From positions 1,860,001-1,924,000 of the forward strand of contig JAJUBI010000008.1 of assembly GCA_022419385.1 (NCBI GenBank): a stretch of DNA of 64,000 nt, written 5' to 3'. The DNA is from Paraconiothyrium sp. Pb-2020. Its lineage: Eukaryota > Ascomycota > Dothideomycetes > Pleosporales > Didymosphaeriaceae. Both the position numbers and the translations under genes were made by a program. Shown here one piece after another: positions 35,309 through 46,998 of the stretch; within the stretch, counting starts at the first letter, position 1; each line of letters opens with the position of its first letter. Below the pieces are notes generated by a model. That model did not search any database. It saw nothing but the letters and a program-made list of their open reading frames with translations, and had not been told where the DNA came from.

Positions 35309-35789
35309 AGTTGAAACAGGGTGCCTAGAAGAGACAACCGGAAGAAGAGGGGAAGTAGCAACCTGCGTGGGGTGGAGCAGCTGCATGATCAGATAAGAGA
35401 TGTCGCAGCCGAATATCGGACGGTAAAACGCCGAAGGTGGGGTTGCTACGGGTTGTTACCCACAACTCCACCTTTCCTAATGTCGACCTCAACCCGTAGC
35501 ATTGCAACGTACATCTCGGTTCTCATTCGACGAGTCGTAGCGTTCACTGCCAAGTGCTTTATCAATCTGATTAGATGGAACCCCGCACTCGCACTTCGCT
35601 CGTATCACAACTGCACTTGGTGCCTCTAGGTAGTACATCTGCCGATCTGCCATCTCTGGCAAGCGCAACATGATCTCGCCCGACTTGCTTGATTGCTTAT
35701 CATGCATTTCAATCTTATACAACAACGTGCCGCAACTATTTTCTTGTCGGATTTCCTACGGTTGGTTCATCTAGATACCCGGTAGCAAC
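35309..35789. promoter_or_regulatory. Divergent promoter with GATA-factor motifs
   Basis: Shared upstream region of the HyuA/DUF917 gene and the NCS1 permease. It contains three HGATAR motifs: AGATAA at 35391-35396, and TGATAA on the minus strand at 35559-35564 and 35697-35702. AreA/NIT2 GATA factors activate nitrogen-catabolic genes through such sites. The density is suggestive, not proof. Confidence 0.5.
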
Positions 35790-37653
35790 ATGGCTATCCG
35801 CCAGCGTTTCGCGGCCTTCGACCATAAGATTCGGCTACAGGGCGATACAGCACAGCATGAGCAGACCGATGCCTGGAGCAACCGCGATCTTATTCCGCTG
35901 CCACCCTCGCGGAGAACATGGGGCTGGTTCAACTTCTTCGGTTTCTGGAGCATAGCTTCTTTGAACCTCTCCAACTGGCAGACGCCGAATACGTATTTGA
36001 GTAGGCTCATACGACAAGAAAGAAGTTCTGTCCACACTAATCAGACGCAGCAATGGGCCTCTCGGTGCGCCAGGCTATGCTCATCATCGTCGTCGGTCGA
36101 ATACTTATCTCTTTGTTTTCGACCTTAGTTGCCTGGGCAGGCTTGAAATGGCACATTGGCTTCACCGTGCAAAACAGATATTCGTGGGGTTTGAGAGCTA
36201 GCTACATCCCACTTACGCAACGTATCCTTCTCAACTTTATATGGAATGCTGTACAGTGTACGCAGCAACCTTTCGACCTTCAGGCCGAATACTGACATTG
36301 GGCTAGGTTGGAACGGTGGGCGGCTTTGCGCTGTCTGCATTACCGCGATCTGGCCTTCCTTTGCACGCATTGAGAATACATTCGGCCCAGATATGCCAAC
36401 GACTACCTACGAATTCGTCGGTTTTGTTGTCTTTTGGTTCCTTTCGACGCCATTTCTGTGGCTGAGGCCAGAAAAGTTCAAGGTTCCGTTTCTCATCGTA
36501 TGTACCTGGTGCTCCGTCGGAATGTTAGCGTGGATGATCTGGGCATTGGCTGTCGCAAAAGGCGTCGGGCCTCTCTGGAACACAGGCCAACAACTACCCG
36601 CAGGGTCGCCTTGGTCTTCTTCCTGGCTCATCATGGCCGGAATCAATCAATCGCTCGGAAGTCTAGCAGCCGGAATCACGAACGGTTCGGACTTTTCTCG
36701 GTATGCTTCGTCTCGAAGGCACTATCTCATTGGCACCATAACCAGCTGTCTAATTACTGGGATCCTGGTGTCGCTGATCGGATTGGTCACTGCTGCAGCT
36801 GCGCAGAAAATATACGGCGAGGTCTACTGGAATCCTCCGGACTTGCTTATGGTCATGATGGACAATGGAAACGGCTCATCGAAGGCACGTGCTGGAGTAT
36901 TTTTCCTCTCCGCTGGCTTTGCGTTCACGGCCATGTTTGAAAACATTTGTGGCAATGCTATTGCGGGTGGCATTGACTTGGCTGGTCTTTTCCCTCGCTA
37001 TATTGACATTCGGCGGGGAGCAATCATTACCTTTCTCGCCGCGTGGATTGTGCAGCCATGGCAACTGATCAATCGTGCGACGACGTTCATCACTGTCCTC
37101 TCGTCTTTCTCGGTGTTCCTCGCGCCTATGATAGGAATAATGGCTTGTGATTACTATCTACTTCGCAAACGCAGAGTGCGACTTAGCCACTTGTACCGAA
37201 CCGAAGATTCATCTTACTACTTCTGGAAAGGTGTCAACTGGCGCGCGATTCCCGCGTGGATATGCGGATGGGCACCGACTATCGGGGGGCTCATTGTGAC
37301 AGTTCGCATGGACCCGAATCCCCCGAGACCGTTGGTACAATTATATTACATGGCTTTTCTGATCGGTCAGTATTTTTTTGCGCTTTGTGGTTGGTCAGAT
37401 ATTGATCGTATCAGGTTTCTTCATCAGTGCAACGGTATTCTACCTGCTCAACCTTGCTTTTCCAGTACCCGACATGGGCGATATTGACGAAGTTGATATA
37501 TATGGCACATTCACCGAAGCAGAAGCACGCCGCGTTGGTGTGGTTCCTCTCTCAGACGATGCTTCCATGGTTGCTTTTACAGGCGCAGAGTACATCCAGA
37601 CTTCGATGGTTGGAGGAGACAAAGAACGGGCCTTGCGAGATTACAAGGCCTGA
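35790..37653 (+). CDS. NCS1 family permease (Fur type: uracil/allantoin/hydantoin-like)
   Basis: Model join(35790..36000, 36051..36257, 36307..37365, 37415..37653), 571 aa. A plasma-membrane proton symporter with twelve predicted helices. Family landmarks: the N-terminal LIPLPPSRRTWGWFNFFGFW, NLSNWQTPNTYLTMGLS in TM1 (completed by the first splice), WNAVQCWNGG, the substrate-binding segment GITNGSDFSRYA in TM6, and APMIGIMACDYYLL in TM10. Three introns of about 50 bp (GTAGGC, GTACGC and GTCAGT donors) all keep phase 1. Length and motifs favour the Fur subgroup (uracil, allantoin, uric acid, hydantoins) over the Fcy purine-cytosine subgroup. The neighbouring hydantoinase-type enzyme makes a cyclic ureide a reasonable guess. 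Exact substrate unproven. Confidence 0.87.
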
Positions 37654-38129
37654 ACTCGGACATAAAAGAGTCTGTTGTGGGAATCAATGGCATTTGGAAT
37701 GCTGTTAACAATTCGTTCCTCATACAATTATTTGTCAAGTTCATCGCGGCTCAGCCGGAGTAGTAAGCTTCGCATGTCCTATTTGGCGTAGCTCCACGCT
37801 AGTGGTTGTAAGCCGCACGTAGGAAGAGGATTAAGCCGTTAAGAAGATGTCCAATTAAAATTCTTGCTGTGCGAGGTATACACAATTGGTGGAGCTGCCC
37901 CGTTTCTATCGACATCTTTCTGGTCTCCAATCCTAGAATTTCCCTCGCGTTACTTGTTCAAGCGTAATGACCATTTCAGCTTCCAACATCAGCATCAGTG
38001 GGGCGAAGGCGCAGGTACAGGCACAGGCAGATATAGAAGATGTATAAAGAGCACTCGATTCGAACTACTTCAATACACCACACCACTTCTTCTCTCATCA
38101 ATTACTTCCTAGTATATTATCTTCCAGCA
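37654..38129. other. Intergenic region, no gene seen
   Basis: 476 bp between same-strand genes. A TATAAAG-type stretch near 38042 could serve the downstream secreted hydrolase (start 38130). Confidence 0.35.
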
Positions 38130-39409
38130 ATGCTTCACTCAAGAATCTCTATCGCGCTATCAGCGCTTGCGCTCACCCCCTTCGCCCTCTCCACCCCAGC
38201 CCCGTCCCCGCCGTACCAATCCTCTACTACCTACCCAGATTTCGTCCACCCCTCGAACGGCGACTGCAAAGACTACCTTGTCAACAGCACCGTATCATGG
38301 CCTCAACTCCAATGGAACCAAACCAAGTACAAAAACAACTACGAAGTCGTCTCCTTGCTCGCCAAAATCGGCGAGCAGGGCAAAGTTTCTTTCAATCCCT
38401 TCTCCGGCTCTGAGAATGTAACAAAGACGTTTCAAACCGGAGGAACATTCTGCAAGCCGAAGGTGCTAAAAGCTGGAAAGGAGGACACGGTTCTGGTGGC
38501 CACGCATGGCGCAGGCTTTGATCGCCGGTGAGAGAGCTTCTCCATCTTCCGCCCCCATACGATCAGTGCATGAGTAAAGCTAAAACATGCGAAAGCTACT
38601 GGGCTTCGTCCTACAAACCAGAGACATACAACTTCGCACAGTACGCTCTCGACGCCGGCTACTCCATCTTCTACTACGACCGTCTAGGCGTCGGCCTCTC
38701 CTCGCGCATCTCAGGCTACGAAGTAGAAGCCGGTCCCCAGATCGAGCTGCTGGCCTCTCTCCTCCGGTCCCTCCGCAAAGGCCAGTACACAGCGGGAGTG
38801 AAAGCGTCCAAGCTCGTCCTCATCGGGCACTCCTTCGGCTCCGCAATCTCAAACAACGTCCTAGGCTTGTACCCCGAGCTCGCGGACGCAGCGATTCTTA
38901 CAGGCTACGCGTTCCCCATCAAAGACGACCCCGCGTTCTACACCAGCGGTCTAGGGCTGTCTGTCTTCGGCTCGCGCATCGTGTCGACTCTACCTGCGTC
39001 TTCCAAGCCCCAGTTCGCAACGTCGTTCGACGACGGATGGCTCTCGTTCGTGGATAAATACGCTTTCACAGAGTCGTTCCTCGGCGGTGAAGACTACGAG
39101 GTTCCCGCCGCGGAATACTCGTTTCAAATCGCGCAGCCGTACTCTGGTGTTGATTTCCTCTCTGCATTTGCGCAGATGACTGTGGCAGACAAGTTCGAAG
39201 GCAAAGTGCTGCTGGCGCCGGCGGAGAGGGATTTGTTCTTCTGCGCGGGAGACTGCAAGGATACGTTTGCAAGGGGATTGCAGGGGAGCTTGTTCCCGAA
39301 TACTAAGCCTGAGGTGTACTTTCAGCAGGGGAGTGGGCATGGGCAGAATTTTGCGCTGAATGCGAGGGATATGTATGGAGAGGTTGTGAGATTTGTGAAT
39401 AGTTTGTAG
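38130..39409 (+). CDS. Secreted alpha/beta hydrolase
   Basis: Model join(38130..38527, 38596..39409), 403 aa. A signal peptide (residues 1-20, SALALTPFALS) is followed by a propeptide-like region with N-glycosylation sites (NST, NQT, NVT). The hydrolase domain shows VLVATHGAGFDRRYW around the oxyanion loop (the 68-bp intron GTGAGA..AAAG splits it), FYYDRLGVGLSS at about 159-170, the nucleophile motif GHSFG with Ser212, and a catalytic His381 in GSGHGQNF. An acid residue is expected near LLAPAERDLFF. This is the general plan of fungal secreted esterases/lipases of the AB-hydrolase_1 type. The substrate is not predictable. It lies convergent to the LVIVD-repeat gene. Confidence 0.82.
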
Positions 39410-39612
39410 GGGCTTTGTGGGTCTGATGGTAGAGGCGGGGTAGCATGAGAGGATGGGAGACTAGGGACGCGGAGATGTGGGCGGGAGGTTGATGAGATAG
39501 ACGTATATAGTAATGGGAAAGAGTGGATGTCTTTAGATCCTGGTCACTACAAAGCTTTACTCGTGCAGTTGTAACTGACATTAATATTACTACTATCGTA
39601 GCTCATGCCATC

Positions 39613-41164
39613 TTAAGGCAGAGGCTTCTGTGTCTTCACGATGAACGCACCACGGTCCATCGTGTTGATCAGGATGAATCCACTGGGATATCCAGCATAG
39701 TTACTCCAGCTGCCGCTGAACTTCAACGAGCCTCCACCCTCAAGATTATCATCCTCGGGGTACGTGTCGAACCAACCGACCTCCCTAACACCACGGCCGG
39801 TGGGGTCAGTAGGAATAGACGAGATGTCGAGGATGCTCAGACCCGAGGTGTACATGCTCTGGTACGAGTACTTTCCGAAGATGTACTGGTTGTGATCGAT
39901 GGTCTTGCGCGGGCCCTGGTAATATCCTGTCTGCTTGGGGTGCTCAAGGTCGCGGATGTCCCAGATGAAGGTCACGGGACGGCCGTTGGAGGCAACGCCG
40001 CGGCCCTCGACTTCGTCATACTCGTCGTCGGAGATGAGCCATTCTTGGTTTTCTACATCAAGCAACCAGCCTTGGTGCGTATAAGTGGCGCCCTCGTACG
40101 AGGTGATTGAGATGGTCTCTGGGAACTTCTTGTCGGTCACATCGTCTGTCTGGGTTAGCGTCTGTTGCAATAGGGGACCGTGTCTGGACTTACAAATTGT
40201 GATCGAGTCCTCATTATATGCGTAGCAGATCTCACGGCCAACGTATTTGGTGTGGGGTCCCTTGTAGATGACACATTGGGCGTCGTGAACGTAGCCGTCG
40301 TCCCTGGCGCATCCTGGATTCTTAGGGCTGGAGGGATCAGTCAGATCAAGAAAAATGAGACCGCTGAGGCAGCTGCTGTTGCGGGGCTGAGCGCCAACAA
40401 CGAATGCATAATTGCTGGCAGAGTTCGCGAGGACATTGTGCACACGTCCAAGGGGAAGATCGTTCCAGTATCCTGTCAGGTCAGTGTCCGGGCTAAAGGT
40501 CACGGGGCCCTTCTTGTAGTCGATGTCCAAGAGCTTCTTCAGATCGAAGATCTGGATGCCATGACCAGGCTCTTCGCTACCAACAACGATGTAGTGCTTG
40601 AATGTGCGGATCTCGCGCCATTGGCTGGGAGCGACACCGGTGGTCTGGGGAAGACGACCGAGGTATCGGAGCTTGCCAGCGGTGGTGATCTCCGCGAAAG
40701 CAGCACCATCACCCTGGGCAATGATGGCGAATTCACGTCCATCGTCACTAACCCATCCCCACGAGCTGGAGCCCTTGCCAACGGAAGAGCCAAGGTCAGT
40801 ATGGGAGAGGAAATGGTGAAGATTAATCTGTATGGGATTAGTGTCTGGAAGACGTATGAGACAAAATAGGACTTACGTTGTTGCATCGGAACTTCGTGCT
40901 GGCATTGTTGCTGTGGAAAGGATCCAAGGGGGCAGCCAAGCCGTCCTTGCACTGAGCGAACGGAAGCTCAGGGAACTGAGGGCCATCGAGCGCATTCAAG
41001 ACACCCATTCGCTCCTGCAGGTTCCACTGAGCATTCTTGTCGGCCATGATCTTCTCATGCATGACACCCGAATCATAGAGCTCGGCGGCCCGTTCCGGGT
41101 CCTTGGGGATCTCTTTGGCAAAAGCCACCGCCGCAAGGGCCGCGATTGCTGCAGCGTACTTCAT
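39613..41164 (-). CDS. Secreted LVIVD-repeat (beta-propeller) protein
   Basis: Model complement(join(39613..40145, 40194..40827, 40877..41164)), 484 aa. The signal peptide (MKYAAAIAALAAVAFA) is followed by an alpha-helical leader (GVMHEKIMADKNAQWNLQERM), then repeated LVIVD-like blades: FAEITTAGKLRYLGRLP, IQIFDLKKLLDI, LIFLDLTDPSSPKNPG and LSILDISSIPTDPTGRG. They suit a seven-bladed propeller. Conserved blocks include SSSWGWVSDDGREFA, SNYAFVVGAQPR, DGYVHDAQCVIY, THQGWLL and SGSWSNYAGYPSGFILIN. Such proteins ('choice-of-anchor B' type in bacteria) are widespread as fungal secreted proteins of unknown function. The two introns (49 and 48 bp) have GTAAGT donors. A TATAAA box lies on the minus strand at 41242-41247, 78 bp upstream. 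Confidence 0.8.
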
Positions 41165-42998
41165 GATGGATCGGTTACCAGGTATCGGGGTAAGGACTTA
41201 AACCGCTAAAACATGCTCATATGCGCGCAGTGCTTGTGTTATTTATACAAGCCTTCCATTGTGGCGATACAGTTCCTACCGATTGCGACTTTCGATTGAG
41301 CACCAAGATGACTCGCTCTAGACTTACCAAGACTCCGCAGTAGCTAGGGGAAGCCATACTGTAGCACTATAAACGGTCTTCAAGCGGAAGGTGGTACGGC
41401 GCTCGGTTCCTCTAGATGGCAACCTGAAGTGAGATTATCTGGATCAAGCTTCTGGATGGGCGCAACAATCACTTGGCATATTGCGATATCGCTTGGCATA
41501 AGGCGAAGATGGATCTCAGATCTGTATTCCAGATTCGTTGGGTTGAAGTCGTTGAACACAATTAGAAAATCGACGTGGCGTCTGCGGTACAAATCGTTCT
41601 GCAGCATTTGTAACATGATCAATTGTGGTGGGGTCCATCGTGAAACCCACAAACAATTATGTTCGGGCGGGGAATGAAGAAGTCACCTCTCCTGCTTAAC
41701 TGGGAAGGTGCATGGTCGATATTGCAGGATAAATAAGATCTTGGCGACCGTTGGCATCCTCCACACCGGATACCTTCGGCGCAGCAGTTTGCGAGAATAG
41801 CATTGTACGTCGATCTGAATCTTACAGAATGCTCGTGCAGGGTTATAAGCGCAGCGCTACCGTAGATGCGAGTGACAGTGCGGGTGAGAAAAGCGCAGTA
41901 GCGCGCTTCAACATTATATTTGAAGGTTTGCCCGCTGGCTCAGGCTGTGGTAGTTAGCTTCTTGACGCCCGAGAACACAAGAGCGGGCCGGGCGGAATAG
42001 AAGCGTAGTAGTACATAGACTCCCGCGTAGACCGTGCATGCAGTATCAGGTCACGACTCAGGACTCTCACCTTGGAGCGAGTCAACCCAGAATACATGAT
42101 GCTAAATCTGATTTGTCGACGCTTCTTTAGCTAGCAAGCTTATAGCCAGACTTCGATTTAGCATGAGGAAGAGCAGAACGAAGAAGATTACTACCAGGCG
42201 ACGGATAAGTGTTGGAGTGAGGTCGGAGAAAGGCTCGAGGACGCTTCAGCCGAGACGGAAGTGGCGCCGAGACCCTGGCCGTATTCTTCGCGTATTCGCT
42301 GCGTATTCGCTCTCTGTATACCTGGGTGTTACTGGGTGCGCATGCTCTCGCGGCAACGTTAACGCTGGAGCTATATCAATTCGGTCGGGACGTTGGAGAC
42401 CCACCGCAGCCGAAGTAAGGTTACATTATTGCGGTATATATATATATTTTCAGAGCTTCAAGATCGTGGAAGTGTACCGAGTGCTACGAGCCAAGGTTCA
42501 AGACAATTCTCTCCTTCTGTAGGCCCTGCCTTATCGCGTTTGGTATGGATGCGAAGTCACTTGGCTTCTTGTCCCGAGGTCGCGACACAGGGGAGATTTA
42601 ATATCTGTGTTCTTCGAGCTCGCATGACCGGCAAAACCCTTTCGTGTCGGAGAAATTGACATCGACATGTGCACACCTTTCTGATTCATGCTTCTATATT
42701 TTGACTGTTTACTTCCGTATGGATGCATTCGGGATGGGCTTTGCTGTAGCCTGTTAGCTAGGGCAGAACCTGTGGACATGCGGCTTCCACGTGATTGATC
42801 AAGGAATTGTAGAAGGTGCATTTCGCAGATAGTTCGCAAGGCGCAAGACAAAACAAAGTGATATTCCCTCCTGCTGTGTCTCCTAACGCCATACAATGCA
42901 TATGTATTTTGTACACAATTTACAGCTGCAGGTGTCTCCTACAGCACTCTGCAGCGACCAACTTCGATGTTCCTTCGGCGTTCGCGAGGCCCTTGACT
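41165..42998. other. 1.8-kb intergenic region with a short tandem repeat
   Basis: No gene is supported. It contains the promoter of the LVIVD gene (TATAAA on the minus strand at 41242-41247), an 11-bp tandem repeat at 42279-42311 and a (TA)6 run at 42435-42447. The right end is the 3' flank of COA3. Confidence 0.4.
42279..42311. repeat. 11-bp tandem repeat, about three copies
   Basis: The unit GCGTATTCGCT occurs perfectly at 42290-42300 and 42301-42311, preceded by a degenerate copy at 42279-42289. It lies outside genes; probably a minisatellite by slippage. Confidence 0.6.
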
Positions 42999-43448
42999 CT
43001 ACTGCTTGCGCGCTGCAACGGCCTGCTGTACGCTCTGTGTGGTGCTCGGAGGGGAGTTCGGCTGCATCTGAGCAATGGATCGCTTTGCGGGCTCGTCGGG
43101 AACAACGACGTCGTCGAACTCATCCTGGGAGATGACGTTGATTGTGTACGTGTCTGTCGTTTGTGAGAATGGGCATGGATGGGAAGTGCTCAGAGCATAC
43201 AAATGCCAATGACCAGCGAGCAGATAGCGAAGCCAGTGATGGTGTTCTTGATCAGGTACGGGGCTCGGGCACGCAGCAGAGCAGGCGATTGCCGCATGCG
43301 CTCGTCGTAGTAGGTCGACTGGAACGGTTTGCTGCCATCGTTAGCACGACATGTACTGCACGCTACGAGTACACTCACTAAGGCATGGCGGCTGCTCGTT
43401 GCTGATGCGATCAACTTTTTTGCGGGGAAGCGTCGAATGTCTCGCCAT
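42999..43448 (-). CDS. COA3: Cytochrome c oxidase assembly factor 3
   Basis: Model complement(join(42999..43153, 43201..43331, 43375..43448)), 119 aa. Coa3 is a single-span inner-membrane protein that works with Cox14 on Cox1 synthesis and assembly of complex IV. Exon 2 carries the family core, QSTYYDERMRQSPALLRARAPYLIKN, and the membrane span TITGFAICSLVIGIYTYTI. Exon 3 carries the conserved DEFDDVVVPDEP motif. Exon 1 (24 codons) is poorly conserved, as usual. The donor at 43374 (GA|GTGTAC) is weaker than the GTGAGT three bases upstream, but only it gives the right phase into exon 2; the intron is then 43 bp, the shortest here. It is divergent from PTA1. Confidence 0.87.
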
Positions 43449-43770
43449 CAATGAGTTGAGGCTCGGTGCACAGACCGCCTTGGCACCCGTCCGTCGCTCT
43501 TTCCCGAGCACGCGCCAACGGCCTGCAGCGTCCCTTCTCTCACCTTCGTGACGTCGCAGATGCACCACTTCCCTTCTCGCGCTCCTTCGACCTTCTTTGA
43601 TAGCAGATGCGACCGGTAATGAGACTATCCCAAGCGGAGGATATCAGGGCTTAGTCGCGCGCGTCTGCCAGTCTGCGCCCACTGCAGCACCGGCGCGTGT
43701 TCAACATCTACCTTTGTCGCAGAAAACAAAGCCCGTCGCATCGTACACTGTTGCCCACTCTTCCTCGACC
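43449..43770. promoter_or_regulatory. Divergent promoter region (COA3 / PTA1)
   Basis: 322 bp between two housekeeping genes transcribed away from each other. No TATA box or specific site recognised. Confidence 0.4.
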
Positions 43771-46449
43771 ATGGCGAACACTCACCTAGAGCATGCGCGC
43801 TCCCTTGCGCTCACCGACAGCAAATACTACCCCAGCTTGATGCCCGGTGTGCTGCCGCTCATCGGCCCAAACTCAAATGCCTCGCTCGAGGTGCAGCGCT
43901 TCGGCGCCGACTTTCTGGCGGAGATGTTTGCTTCGCCAATGTGGTCTGCAGATGCGAAACAACCCATAGCATTGCTCGTGCTCGACACGCTCAAGTATTA
44001 CTTGGAGCAGGTGCACGACCGGGGCGTTATCAAAGGCGCTGTGCAGGCAGCAGCTTCCGTCTACCCGTTGGTTTACAGGCACACGTAAGTGGACCCCTCA
44101 GGCTAGATAGAATCGAAGACTATGGGGATCAAGCGGAGGAATGTGCGATACCGTTGGAATCCCCCCGTTGCTCCCCGTAGTCGTTGCGCTTGAGAACACT
44201 TTCTTATGCTTGAATCCACTTGCAGAATCTCCGATCCCAACGACCAGCAGCACTGGAAGACCATGACCGACATCAAGTCTAACATATTAAATCGAATGGA
44301 CACTGCACCTCCAGGCGTCCGGATATGCTGCGTCAAGTTCGTACAGCAGGTTGTGCTCGTGCAAACACCTGGCGTGATAGATCCTAGGGTGACTATGTCC
44401 GTATTCCACTGCCATACGCAGTCGACTCACACAATACAGCGACCCGACCACAGCGACGTCTCGCTCGCACTCGTGCCCCGCGATCACCCTTTGTTGACCT
44501 ACGTACACCTCGAAGCTGAAGGACACGGATTGCTAGATCGGTTACTAGATATCATACATGGAGATCATAGGTCAGATAGCATGGCACTGGATGGTGGGAC
44601 ATATCTGACAGGATACAGTGATGCTCTGTTGGTTACTTCAGTGCTCAACAGTTTGGGTGTCTTGATTTATCGACGGCCAATCGCCGCCAACAAAATCCTG
44701 AACAGCGTACTGAACTTCAATCCGCTCAAGCTAGCAAATTCGCCCATGACACCTAAGAACAAGGTCAGCATGAAGGCTATCGAGCGGACGACACGAGCTC
44801 TGCTTGTGAACATCTTAAAGAGGTATGCTTTACTACCACAATATACCAATTTACGGAGCTCACCGAACTAGGAATACCGCCGAGCGACCAAACGACCCTA
44901 ATAATGGTCGAATTCAGCATTTCTTAGAACGTATGCATCGTATGCGTCAGGATATAATGGAGGAGAGCAGCCGCAAGCGGCCTGCTCCTGCTGAGCCTAC
45001 TGACGGTTTAGACCCTGCAAAGCGACAGCGTCTGGGAGCCGATGTCCCAGCCCCCGCTGTCTCAGCAGTAGCCCCTCTTCCTCCTGGTCCAGTGAGCTAT
45101 CGTCAACTCTACACCATAGATCCTGAGAACGCTGCGGCGAACTTTGATGTGAAGATGTTCCAGGACCCTGCCCTTGTTCAGCAGATCCTCATACCAATTC
45201 TCCAGTCGATTGACGAGAAGAAACTTCTCGAAGCTACCAATGTACGTGATAATCCTGTTGGGTGCGCAAATCACAGCATGTGTGTGGGCGCGGAGTTAGA
45301 TTTGAACGCGGTCTCACGTGACGGTGTTCACTTTCACCAATTCGCGACACAGCCTCTCTTACATCTGCAACCCATCCGCTCGTACCTCTGCAACTCTACC
45401 ACTCATCCAATTCGCTCTTGCGTTGCACCTTGTCTGAAAGTTGCTAATACTGTTGCCTGCAGATTGTTCGTAGCCGGTACCTTTCACTCAGTCAATCGAT
45501 GGCGAAACAACAACCTTCCGCTCCTGCCGTCGACGAGGACGAGTACGAGCCGGACGACTATGAGCCCGAGGACGCGGAACAGGTAGCAAACAGGCTTGAT
45601 AGCACCGGCGACATCACACATGTTGCGCCAGCAGCCTTCAAACTCCCCGAGCCTCCGCATTTGACAACTGCAGAAGTCCAGCAACACGGTGAGCTCGCGG
45701 TGCGGCGCACATTCGATTTGATCGAGGAACTCGAAGAGAAACCAAAGGGCACAAAGGGTGGCTTTAACCGCCTCGCAGCAAGCGACTACGGAAGGGACGC
45801 GTGGATCACCATCGCCACCAGGCTTGCAACGCGGGCGAGCGCTGGTCTCGATGATCCGGAGGATGATATCAAAGACGAGTATGCAGTGGAGAACGTGAAG
45901 GGAAACCTTGCAATCAGCGACACAATACGGGATCTTCTATACGATTACATCATCCGCGACTGGAAGAAACGCATCGACGTCGCCATGTCCTGGCTCAACG
46001 AGGAATGGTACAGCGAAGCCATTATGGCTCAATCCGCAAAGCCCTCGTCAAAGTCGTCCACAAACGGAGTCATTCCACCAAAGGGAAACTACCGCCGCTA
46101 CGCCCTCCGCCTCATCGACGGCATTCTTCCGTATGTCGCGCCCTCGGATAAGGGCCTTATTCGGTTGTTTTCCGAACTCCCCGCCCTCGACTACGAGATG
46201 CTGTCCAGGATGAAGACGATGGCGCAGGATCCGGAGCGCGTTGGTCTCGCCACGCAGGTGCTGCAGTATCTGCACATGTTCCGGCCGCCGATCAAAGATA
46301 TCGTGGTCAGCATTACTGCGGAGCTATGGAGGGAGAATGATCGCGCAAAGCCGAAGGCTGGGGCGTTGTTGAAGGTGTGGAGGCCGGAAATTCTGCAAGA
46401 GGCTGAGGGAGGCGAGGTGAAGAGAGAAGAGACGAATGGGGTGGCGTAA
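43771..46449 (+). CDS. PTA1: Symplekin/Pta1 subunit of the mRNA 3'-end cleavage and polyadenylation complex
   Basis: Model join(43771..44084, 44226..44388, 44440..44822, 44872..45241, 45463..46449), 738 aa. A nuclear scaffold of CPF that bridges cleavage/polyadenylation factors and the RNA polymerase II CTD phosphatase Ssu72. Symplekin N-terminal HEAT-repeat features: SLMPGVLPLIGPNSNASLEVQRFGADFLAEMFASP, QHWKTMTDIKSNIL, GVRICCVKFVQQVVLVQTPG, RRPDHSDVSLALVPRDHPLL and NSLGVLIYRRP. After an acidic, KRxR-containing linker (RKRPAPAEP, PAKRQRLG), the C-terminal part (GYRRYALRLIDGILPYV-like segment, RLFSELPALDYEMLSRMKTMAQDPERV) is the fungal Pta1 helical region. One intron (45242..45462, 221 bp) is unusually long. 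The third junction (AGG|GTGACT) is in frame if unspliced but interrupts the RRPDH motif. Confident on identity. Confidence 0.88.
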
Positions 46450-46998
46450 GTGCAAGCTACGGCGTGAGGAGAATGTTACGGAGGTGTTTTGTATCACGAC
46501 TATGTACACATATGATGCCCGCCTAGCATGGGTGGGCTTACTGTTCTCGCACGATTGGGTGCGGGAGGGTACGGAGCATGGGCGGCGCTTTCTAGAAGGA
46601 GGCATCGACCATCAAGTTGTGCGGTCGGATAACACGGTTAAGAATACCAATTTCAAGATGTACATGTCGAAACCAAAATGGGTGTCAACGCAATGTGTGC
46701 GTTTGTGTTCAGGACTCTTTGCAACTTGCTTTCGAGTGCACATTACTTGTTCTCGCCTAGTGTACCTTCATTTTTGTGAATTCTTTGTTTGCTTATGGCG
46801 TTTTGAAGATAATGGCGAAGAAGTATAACTCCGTTCGTCCGCAGTCAGCAGCACCGCCTTATCCCGGCCTTCCAGAACACCATCAATGTCGCCTTCGACG
46901 ACCTTGTCAAAATCATGTCTGCTCCAACGCCTTTTTGTCTATACCGACATTCCCGCCCCACTCCCACGCTGATGCTGAAAAGCAAAGTCCATCCCAAT
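46450..46998. other. Convergent intergenic spacer, no gene seen
   Basis: About 550 bp between the 3' ends of PTA1 and the rhodopsin-like gene. A T-rich stretch near 46690-46800 may hold 3'-end signals. Confidence 0.35.

Noticed and set aside
39523..40110. 195-codon plus-strand open frame
   Set aside because: Antisense to exon 3 of the LVIVD-repeat gene, which has clear family motifs.
42435..42447. (TA)n run as a promoter TATA box
   Set aside because: No gene start lies at a suitable distance on either strand; treated as a simple repeat.
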